A stretch of 21,670 bases of DNA from Brevibacterium picturae. GTDB taxonomy: Bacteria > Actinomycetota > Actinomycetes > Actinomycetales > Brevibacteriaceae. The translations under genes were made by a program, and so were the position numbers. Location: assembly GCF_030453725.1 (NCBI RefSeq), contig NZ_JAKDJU010000035.1, positions 1 through 21,670 on the forward strand. Direction: 5' to 3'. The notes under the pieces were generated by a model. It did not search any database and was not told the DNA's origin. It worked only from the letters and a program-made list of their open reading frames with translations. Of the stretch, positions 1 to 4,444 are shown one piece after another (positions within the stretch are counted from its first letter, which is position 1; every line of letters begins with the position of its first letter).

Positions 1-38
1 TCGGCGGCGAGCTCTCTCACGAGCGGGTAGAGCCTTTT
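1..38 (-). CDS. IS3-family transposase OrfB, N-terminal fragment cut by window edge
   Basis: This is the start of the catalytic (DDE integrase) half of an IS3-type transposase; only about 12 codons lie inside the window. In the -1 frame relative to orfA the strand reads K-R-L-Y-P-L-V-R-E-L-A-A, which matches my memory of how actinobacterial IS3 OrfB proteins begin. An A4G slippery run (AAAAG, positions 38 down to 34) lies just before the orfA stop. OrfB is therefore probably made as an OrfAB fusion by programmed -1 frameshifting, as is known for IS3. Whether the rest is intact cannot be seen. Confidence 0.75.
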
Positions 39-325
39 GACGGCAGATTCGCCTGTGACAGATACGCGGCCGCGCGGCGCAGGACCTCGTTCTCCTGCTC
101 AAGCAGACGATTGCGCCGACGCATCTCTCGTAGTTCGGCGGACTCGTCGCTGGTGTTGCCGGGTTTGTTGCCGGCATCGATTTCTGCTTGGCGGAGCCAT
201 TTGTTGATGGTGCCTTCGTGGACTCCGAAGTCCTTGGCGATCTGTCCGATCGTCGTCTTGGAATCCCTGGTCTGGACGACGCGGATGACGTCGTCGCGGA
301 ATTCTTTCGGGTAGGGCTGTGGCAT
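17..325 (-). CDS. IS3-family transposase OrfA (helix-turn-helix protein)
   Basis: This 102-aa protein is the DNA-binding half of an IS3-type transposase. It recognises the element ends and, fused to OrfB by frameshifting, drives transposition. Residues 1-50 form the Tnp_1-type helix-turn-helix region (MPQPYPKEFRDD..., then IGQIAKDFGVHEGTINKWL). A leucine-zipper-like stretch follows (LREMRRRNRLLEQENEVLRRA), which in this family mediates multimerisation. I chose the ATG at 325 because MPQPYPKEF is the usual family start; the reading frame continues 11 codons upstream without a convincing ribosome site. The terminal inverted repeat should lie between about 330 and 410 but I could not pin it. The IS sits inside the element that ends at the tRNA fragment near 1232-1269. 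Confidence 0.92.
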   Translation of the reverse strand: MPQPYPKEFRDDVIRVVQTRDSKTTIGQIAKDFGVHEGTINKWLRQAEIDAGNKPGNTSDESAELREMRRRNRLLEQENEVLRRAAAYLSQANLPSKGSTRS

Positions 326-469
326 GGTGTCTATCCTTCCAGGCTTGCCTATGAACAAGCCAGATTAGATGTCACCTAACCCTGCATCAGTCCCGATAGT
401 TAGAAAGGGACGTGGTGAATGAGTCGTGAAGTGCCTGGTGGGGCTTGGAAAGATCGTGGACGGACATGG

Positions 470-506
470 AATCTCACTTTCGATTAGGGGAAGTGAGATT
501 GTTTTT
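470..506 (+). terminator. Hairpin with T-run, probable rho-independent terminator
   Basis: The arm AATCTCACTT (470-479) pairs perfectly with AAGTGAGATT (491-500) around an 11-base loop. A T-run follows on the plus strand (502-506). The hairpin sits 27 bases past the stop of the small membrane-protein gene that reads leftward at 527-751, so it may also end that transcript, although the T-run lies on the other side. No plus-strand gene upstream is visible for it to serve. Confidence 0.5.
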
Positions 507-526
507 AGCATTAGCGACTAGCTGTC

Positions 527-751
527 CTACTGCCGGGGTCGTGCAGACAGGGCCCCGAAGATGAAGAAGCCTAGAGTGCCGCCGATCGCGGCGAGCCAGA
601 GCGGACCGGAAGACTCGACCAGGAAGATCTGAAGGAAGGAGGCGACGGCTAGTGCAGCGCAGGCGAAGAACGCCAGCCTGACGGCACTTCCGAGGATTCC
701 GACAAGCAGAAACCCGGCGAGTAATAACGCCACGATGACTCCGATGTCCAT
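527..751 (-). CDS. Small integral membrane protein, unknown function
   Basis: I do not recognise this 74-aa protein. It is almost wholly hydrophobic, with three likely membrane segments: about residues 2-20 (IGVIVALLLAGFLLVGILG), 24-45 (VRLAFFACAALAVASFLQIF) and 50-68 (LWLAAIGGTLGFFIFGALS). It ends in a short basic tail, ARPRQ. The start is well supported by an AAGGAG site 8 bases upstream of the ATG. It is the last of a run of minus-strand small genes at the edge of the integrated element, 68 bases behind the 94-aa gene at 820-1104. A TATAGT hexamer at the end of that gene could provide its own promoter. Cargo or a maintenance function of the element is possible but is a guess. Confidence 0.7.
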   Translation of the reverse strand: MDIGVIVALLLAGFLLVGILGSAVRLAFFACAALAVASFLQIFLVESSGPLWLAAIGGTLGFFIFGALSARPRQ

Positions 752-819
752 GTTCGCGTCTCCTTGCCTTTTGTGCTGGTGCTAAGTGACATACGTTACT
801 ACTCGGCACTGACATGGCA

Positions 820-1104
820 CTATACTCGCGCTACTACTGGCATAGCACCGCGGCTCCAGTCATCGTATTCGCGGGTCGGTGTTAGCCAGAGTCCTCGCTC
901 TCCGAGCACTGTTCGAGCTTCTCGCCTGGCGGTTGGGTCTCCGGTGATTCGAACGTCCATTTCCTCAACGCGCTGGCCCTCGTATATACCGCTGATATGC
1001 ATACCTGACCTGTCGATGAGAGCGAAAGTTAAGGCTGAGTGATCGATTCCGGCCCGAGTGAGCATCGATCGTACCGAGCCGACCGTGAGATGTTTGGCCG
1101 TCAT
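820..1104 (-). CDS. Hypothetical protein of the integrated element (94 aa)
   Basis: This is a soluble 94-aa protein of unknown function. The N-terminal half reads as a helix followed by a strand (VGSVRSMLTRAGIDHSALTFALIDRSG). The C-terminal half has a VRITGDPTARREARTVLGERG segment followed by Trp- and Tyr-containing residues (LWLTPTREYDDW). Small proteins with a similar strand-helix pattern occur in actinobacterial integrative elements and phages, but I cannot name the family. The start is supported by GAAGAGG about 8 bases upstream and by an ATGA overlap with the stop of the 57-aa reading frame at 1101-1274, which suggests translational coupling. It ends with VVARV and its stop lies inside a possible -10 hexamer for the next gene. 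Confidence 0.65.
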   Translation of the reverse strand: MTAKHLTVGSVRSMLTRAGIDHSALTFALIDRSGMHISGIYEGQRVEEMDVRITGDPTARREARTVLGERGLWLTPTREYDDWSRGAMPVVARV

Positions 1105-1274
1105 CGTCCGACCTCTTCGGCGAGAAGATCGACTAGAGCTTTACTCCAGGCGGCAGCGAGTAGTTGTCCACCAGCGAGCGAAATATGATCACCGATTAGC
1201 TGGGCGAAAGTAGCCTCAGTGGTGAATCCTCTAATCGTGAGGTCGGGGGATCGAGTCCCCCTCCCGCTACTCAC
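1101..1274 (-). CDS. Small ORF (57 aa) reading through the attachment site
   Basis: From a GTG at 1274 the frame first crosses the tRNA fragment antisense (residues about 1-14, including TRSPDLTI, the usual antisense translation of tRNA-Met). It then continues into element sequence that looks like genuine protein: GFTTEATFAQLIGDHISLAG, then GQLLAAAWSKALVDLLAEEVGR. It ends at a TGA that overlaps the ATG of the 94-aa gene (ATGA), a typical coupled arrangement. No ATG, GTG or TTG occurs inside the element-specific part. The true start is therefore either the GTG at 1274, an unusual codon, or sequence joined across the attachment site when the element is circular. The function is unknown. Confidence 0.45.
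   Translation of the reverse strand: MSSGRGTRSPDLTIRGFTTEATFAQLIGDHISLAGGQLLAAAWSKALVDLLAEEVGR
1232..1269 (+). other. Attachment site: 3' half of a tRNA gene (probably elongator tRNA-Met)
   Basis: Reading 5' to 3' there is the end of an anticodon loop (TAA), the 3' anticodon stem TCGTG (1235-1239), variable loop AGGTC, and a perfect T-arm (GGGGG, loop ATCGAGT, CCCCC; 1245-1261). The acceptor strand TCCCGCT and discriminator A1269 complete it. There is no matching 5' half to the left: homology stops in the anticodon loop. This is the usual form of the displaced att copy left by an integrase that targets a tRNA 3' half. A loop ending in T-A-A fits CAT (Met) or GAT (Ile); the acceptor end fits a GGCGGGA-type tRNA-Met. 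The mobile element therefore lies to the left, and the intact tRNA would be at its far end, outside the window. Confidence 0.75.
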
Positions 1275-1554
1275 TTCCGAAGAACCTCCATCCGCCGGGT
1301 GGGGGTTCTTTGCGATTCAGGCCTGACTTCGGCGGTTTCGCAGTGACGTCCTCCTCGACGAACTTCCGAAATGAACTGCTCAGCGCCCAGTAGACGGCAG
1401 CGGATACGGGAGCGACCAGGATGACCTGCGACCATGACAGGTCCTGTGAACCCCAGCCGAGCAGTTTGAAGCCGGCGTGGATGGTCAGTGCGACGGCCAG
1501 GACGATGAGGGCTTCTCTGCGACTGCGCTGTCGAGGTGAGCGTTCTTTCTTCAT
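1267..1554 (-). CDS. Small two-segment membrane protein, unknown function
   Basis: This 95-aa protein has a very basic N-terminus (MKKERSPRQRSRREA), two membrane segments (about residues 16-36 and 42-60: LIVLAVALTIHAGFKLLGW and SQVILVAPVSAAVYWALS) and a polar, Pro-rich tail. The charge pattern places both ends in the cytoplasm. I do not recognise the family. There is no clear ribosome site, but a TAATCT hexamer (1569-1564) stands 9 bases before the ATG, so a leaderless or very short-leader message is possible. The TAG stop falls inside the tRNA 3' end at the attachment site, and the last codons form the terminator hairpin. The gene is thus packed tightly against the tRNA remnant and belongs to the chromosomal flank. 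Confidence 0.6.
   Translation of the reverse strand: MKKERSPRQRSRREALIVLAVALTIHAGFKLLGWGSQDLSWSQVILVAPVSAAVYWALSSSFRKFVEEDVTAKPPKSGLNRKEPPPGGWRFFGSE
1280..1311 (+). terminator. Terminator hairpin just downstream of the tRNA fragment
   Basis: Positions 1280-1293 (AAGAACCTCCATCC) pair with 1297-1310 (GGGTGGGGGTTCTT) over 14 bp, with two G-T wobbles, around a GCC loop. The right arm ends in TTCTTT. The hairpin begins 10 bases after the tRNA discriminator base, where a tRNA transcript would normally end. It is therefore probably the original terminator of the interrupted tRNA gene and marks the chromosomal side of the junction. It overlaps the last codons of the minus-strand membrane-protein gene. 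Confidence 0.65.
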
Positions 1555-1792
1555 AGTGAGACAAGATTACCTGCCAAATGCGTGCCCGATACCGCCGTTG
1601 TCCCACGGATTTGCCCTCAATTCACCGTCACGTCATGTCGGCGTCACCGCTCGTGGAGTCCCGCTGCGGATGTGGACTGCCTCACATCAACTGCTCAACG
1701 TGGGAAATCAGCGGGCCCACTTCCACGTCCTCGCCGCTGCGGACTGCTTCCGGGAGGGCGCTTTGGCAGATGCGAGGTGACCCGACCTGCGG

Positions 1793-1969
1793 ATGACCGA
1801 AGCCATCGAGAACATTCGGTCTCAGCGTCGACCCGACGGTGATGTCTGGTTCCGCGTCGATGCGCCGAGTGGTGAGCCCTCGAAATGGGTGACGTTCCAG
1901 GCCCTCCGGGCGCTGGACTGGTGGGACTGTGCAACCGTCCGCAGCCGCGAGGCGACCAACGGCTCCTAG
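1793..1969 (+). CDS. Small hypothetical protein (58 aa)
   Basis: The frame runs from ATG at 1793 to TAG at 1967-1969, with an in-frame stop just upstream (TGA at 1778). It reads MTEAIENIRSQRRPDGDVWF, then RVDAPSGEPSKWVTFQALRA and LDWWDCATVRSREATNGS. The balanced composition, tryptophans in a hydrophobic pattern and the compact layout look like a real small soluble domain. An AGGTGA about 12 bases upstream is a weak, distant ribosome site. It ends head-to-head with the lipoprotein gene, the two stop codons overlapping at 1966-1969, a typical convergent arrangement. I do not recognise it. The stretch before it (1555-1792) shows no convincing gene. Confidence 0.4.
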   Translation: MTEAIENIRSQRRPDGDVWFRVDAPSGEPSKWVTFQALRALDWWDCATVRSREATNGS

Positions 1970-2541
1970 AAGTCGACTTCGCTCTTGTCGACGCCGGGGA
2001 ACTTGACCTCGTACTTGATCATATTGTCCTTGTGGTCGACGAGTGTCATCGACCCGAAGTAGGTCTTCTTCTTCGTGTGGACCTCGCAGCTTGTCAGCCC
2101 CCACCAATCCATGACCTTCATATCGTCACGGCATTTGACCTTCGTGACCTTCATGTCGAACTTGTTCGTGAACAGATCGTCGAGGTCAGCCTCAAGGGAT
2201 GCCGTTGGAATGACACCGTCACCTTCTTTGTCGACCTTGATCCCGCTATCACTGGCCCATGATGTGGCCTTCGCGGCATCGGCGAAGGGATCGTCTGATG
2301 TGGACTCGTTGGGTTCGGACTCGGCCGACTCGCTCTGATCGGCCGCCGACGCGCCCGCGGACTCACTCGGCGCAGCTGTGCCCTGCATGCCGCCGGAGTC
2401 GCCTTGGGCAGCCTCGTCGGTCTTCTTCGGCTCGCTGTCGGTCTGTGCCCCGCCGCAGCCGGTGAGGGCCAGGGCGAGAGCGACACCGGCAGCGGCGGTG
2501 ATCGTGCGGGGCGAGAGGGCTGCCTGGGGCATCGGTCTCAT
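1966..2541 (-). CDS. Secreted lipoprotein with DUF4333-like C-terminal domain
   Basis: This is a 191-aa predicted lipoprotein. Residues 1-28 form a signal peptide ending in the lipobox L-T-G-C, with Cys29 as the lipidated residue, so the mature protein would be anchored to the outer face of the membrane. A long acidic, Ser/Glu/Ala-rich linker (about 30-85) follows. The C-terminal domain (about 95-191) has two cysteines (in VKCRDD and TSCEVH) that could form a disulfide, and it resembles the small actinobacterial DUF4333 fold. The assignment is by pattern only. Two in-frame ATGs compete: GAGGAG lies only one base before the first (2547) and seven before the second (2541), so I chose 2541. Its function is unknown. 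The gene is divergent from the aldo/keto reductase. Confidence 0.8.
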   Translation of the reverse strand: MRPMPQAALSPRTITAAAGVALALALTGCGGAQTDSEPKKTDEAAQGDSGGMQGTAAPSESAGASAADQSESAESEPNESTSDDPFADAAKATSWASDSGIKVDKEGDGVIPTASLEADLDDLFTNKFDMKVTKVKCRDDMKVMDWWGLTSCEVHTKKKTYFGSMTLVDHKDNMIKYEVKFPGVDKSEVDF

Positions 2542-2671
2542 CGTCATACTCCTCGTAGAAGGTCGGTGGTGCCCTATGAGGGATCATCTGGTGATCACGG
2601 GCGTCGTTCGTACGCAGTCGATTCTGCCATCACATCGCCTCCGGCGAGGGATTCGGCTGTTCACATCCGGA

Positions 2672-2683
2672 GACACATGTGTC
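2672..2683. promoter_or_regulatory. Perfect 12-bp palindrome GACACATGTGTC, possible operator
   Basis: The palindrome lies in the 201-bp space between the divergent lipoprotein and aldo/keto reductase genes, about 65 bases upstream of the predicted reductase transcription start. Perfect palindromes of this size between divergent genes are often binding sites of dimeric repressors. No regulator gene is adjacent, so its role is inferred only. Confidence 0.35.
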
Positions 2684-2707
2684 GATCCAGGCACATGACG
2701 CCGCACG

Positions 2708-2736
2708 TTCATCAGCGGCCGCGCCTCGACTACGAT
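2708..2736 (+). promoter_or_regulatory. Promoter for aldo/keto reductase, probably leaderless
   Basis: TTCATC (2708-2713), a 17-base spacer and TACGAT (2731-2736) fit actinobacterial -35 and -10 hexamers. The -10 box ends six bases before the ATG at 2743 and no Shine-Dalgarno sequence is present. Transcription would start at or next to the start codon, giving a leaderless message. Confidence 0.5.
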
Positions 2737-2742
2737 GACCGG

Positions 2743-3570
2743 ATGATCCCCACGACGACGCTGGCCGATGGCACAAACCTTCCGCTCCTGGGCCAGGGCA
2801 CCTGGCACATCGGCGATGAACCCGCGCAGCGAAAGATTGAGATCGCATCATTGCGAGAGGGCATCGAGCTGGGCATGACGCTCGTCGACACCGCCCAGAT
2901 GTACGGATCCGGGCGTTCCGAGAGCCTCGTGGGGGAGGCGATCGCACCAGTCCGCGATGAGGTCTTCCTCGTCGACAAGGTGCTGCCGACGAACGCCTCG
3001 GAGTCCGGAACCATCGAAGCCTGCGAACAGTCGCTGGCCGTCCTCGGCACCGAGCACATCGACCTCTACCTTCTGCACTGGCCGGGTGCTCATCCTGTCG
3101 ATGACACGATTGCCGCCTTCGAACGACTTCGCGACCGGGGACTCATCGGAGCCTGGGGCGTGAGCAACTTCGACCCGGCCGAGATCGGGGCGCTGTCCTC
3201 CGTGCCCCTGGTCAACCAGATCCTGCTCAATCCCTCCCGGCGCGGCCCGGAATTCGATCTCCTCCCCACCCATCGCCGCAGCCGGCCGCACATCACGACG
3301 ATGGCGTACTCTCCCGTCGAGCAGGGTCGACTGCTCGACGATCCCACCCTCGCCGAGGTGGCCGACCGTCACGATGCCACCACAGCCCAGATGCTGTTGG
3401 CCTGGGCGATCCGCTCCGGTGACGTCATCGCGATCCCGAAGGCATCCACCCCCGAGCATGTGCGCACGAATGCCGAAGCGGCTGAACTCGAGCTCACGAG
3501 CCGGGATCTCGCCGACATCGACTCGGCCTTTCCCGCACCGACCGCGCCGATGCCGCTGGAGGTGATCTGA
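2743..3570 (+). CDS. Aldo/keto reductase family oxidoreductase
   Basis: This 275-aa cytoplasmic protein is expected to reduce aldehydes or ketones with NADPH. The four catalytic residues of the aldo/keto reductase (TIM-barrel) family are all visible: Asp49 and Tyr54 in LVDTAQMYGSG, Lys79 in FLVDKVLP, and His112 in YLLHWPG. The C-terminal IPKAS motif (IAIPKASTPEHVRTNAEA) binds the cofactor phosphate in this family. Its length matches short bacterial members of the 2,5-diketo-gluconate-reductase type. The frame is open far upstream, but MIPTTTLADGTNLPLLGQGT is the natural start and has a -10 box six bases before it. The stop TGA directly abuts the ATG of the chelatase gene, so the two are co-transcribed and probably coupled. 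The substrate is unknown. Confidence 0.92.
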   Translation: MIPTTTLADGTNLPLLGQGTWHIGDEPAQRKIEIASLREGIELGMTLVDTAQMYGSGRSESLVGEAIAPVRDEVFLVDKVLPTNASESGTIEACEQSLAVLGTEHIDLYLLHWPGAHPVDDTIAAFERLRDRGLIGAWGVSNFDPAEIGALSSVPLVNQILLNPSRRGPEFDLLPTHRRSRPHITTMAYSPVEQGRLLDDPTLAEVADRHDATTAQMLLAWAIRSGDVIAIPKASTPEHVRTNAEAAELELTSRDLADIDSAFPAPTAPMPLEVI

Positions 3571-4290
3571 ATGCCGCAGCCTGCGATCGGCCTCATCTCC
3601 CACGGTACGTCGTCGGCAGAGGGGAGTGCGGTCATCGAGGCGCTCGCCCAGGATGTCACCGACGATCTGCGCGCCCGTGGGCTGGCCGACGAGGTCATGC
3701 TCGGTCATGTGGATGTGCAGCACCCCGACGTCGCCGAGGTGCTGGCAGCACTGCCGCGTGAGAGACCGATCATCCTCGTGCCGCTCCTGCTCTCACCCGG
3801 CTATCACGTGCACGTCGACCTGGTCGAGGCCATCCGCGAGGCCGGCGGCGGCGCCGGGGCCGATATTCGCCTGGCTGCGACTCTGGGTCCGGACCCGCGC
3901 CTGGCACGGATCCTGGCCGAACGCCTTCCTCGCCTCGACGTGGGTGACCACGTGGTGCTTGCGGCCGCAGGCTCGAGTGATGACAGGGCGAACGTGGCCT
4001 GCCTGGAGATGGCCGATTCTCTGTCTTGTGAGCTCTCGCGGCCCGTCTCCGTGGGCTTCCACGCCGGCGGGGGAGAACGACTCCGAGATATTGTTGAGCA
4101 GAAACGTCGGGCCGGGGGTCGAGTAGTGCTCTCAAGCTATCTCCTGGCGCCGGGATTCTTCCAGGATCTGACCGAGACGATCATTGCCGATTCGTCTGAT
4201 TTCCTCGCCCCGCCACTGCTCTATGAGGGTGCGAGAACCCCGTCATTGCTGGTCGACATCGTTCGCGATCGGATCATCTCGGCTCTCTGA
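3571..4290 (+). CDS. Sirohydrochlorin chelatase (CbiX/SirB family)
   Basis: This 239-aa protein has two tandem chelatase-fold halves and probably inserts Fe2+ into sirohydrochlorin, giving the siroheme used by the sulfite reductase encoded 155 bases downstream. The N-terminal half carries the metal-binding histidines of the family: His11 in ISHGTSS and His79 in SPGYHVHVD. The C-terminal half repeats the fold (HVVLAAAGSSDDR, later LSSYLLAPGFFQDL), but both histidine positions are replaced, so only one active site should work. This matches known two-domain SirB/CbiX proteins. A cobalt chelatase for B12 is the alternative, but the sulfate-assimilation context favours iron. It starts at the base after the reductase stop and has no clear ribosome site of its own, so translation probably depends on the upstream gene. 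Confidence 0.85.
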   Translation: MPQPAIGLISHGTSSAEGSAVIEALAQDVTDDLRARGLADEVMLGHVDVQHPDVAEVLAALPRERPIILVPLLLSPGYHVHVDLVEAIREAGGGAGADIRLAATLGPDPRLARILAERLPRLDVGDHVVLAAAGSSDDRANVACLEMADSLSCELSRPVSVGFHAGGGERLRDIVEQKRRAGGRVVLSSYLLAPGFFQDLTETIIADSSDFLAPPLLYEGARTPSLLVDIVRDRIISAL

Positions 4291-4344
4291 CTCGGCTCTT
4301 TCCTCTTGGCCCCGGATCGTCGCAGTGCGAATTGTGACGGACTG

Positions 4345-4359
4345 CGTCATGAAATGACG
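4345..4359. promoter_or_regulatory. Inverted repeat CGTCAT-gaa-ATGACG upstream of the cys operon, possible operator
   Basis: A perfect 6-bp inverted repeat with a 3-base spacer ends 17 bases before the predicted -35 box of cysI. A further TGACGG half-like element lies at 4335-4340. This is a plausible place for an activator or repressor that responds to sulfur supply. It does not match the corynebacterial McbR site as I know it, so the regulator is unknown. Confidence 0.4.
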
Positions 4360-4376
4360 GCGCTGAGTGAGACGAT

Positions 4377-4406
4377 TTGTTGAGCAATCCGTGTTTCTTG
4401 TAGCGT
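4377..4406 (+). promoter_or_regulatory. Promoter of the sulfate assimilation operon
   Basis: TTGTTG (4377-4382), an 18-base spacer and TAGCGT (4401-4406) fit the housekeeping sigma consensus of actinobacteria. This leaves a leader of about 30 bases before the GTG at 4445. The 154-bp space (4291-4444) contains no riboswitch that I recognise. Confidence 0.5.
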
Positions 4407-4444
4407 GACTCACCAAAGGTTCACCGCAGCGTTTGGAGACGATC

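Noticed and set aside
1421..1780. 119-aa plus-strand frame across the small membrane-protein gene
   Set aside because: Its first part is a shadow of the minus-strand gene and the rest shows no supported start or family. The C-terminal part alone remained too weak to call.
2404..2742. 113-codon upstream extension of the aldo/keto reductase
   Set aside because: It runs antisense through the lipoprotein gene and the promoter region; the family start and -10 box are at 2743.
4291..4444. Riboswitch (SAM or other) before cysI
   Set aside because: The predicted leader is only about 30 bases, and no conserved riboswitch core could be recognised.
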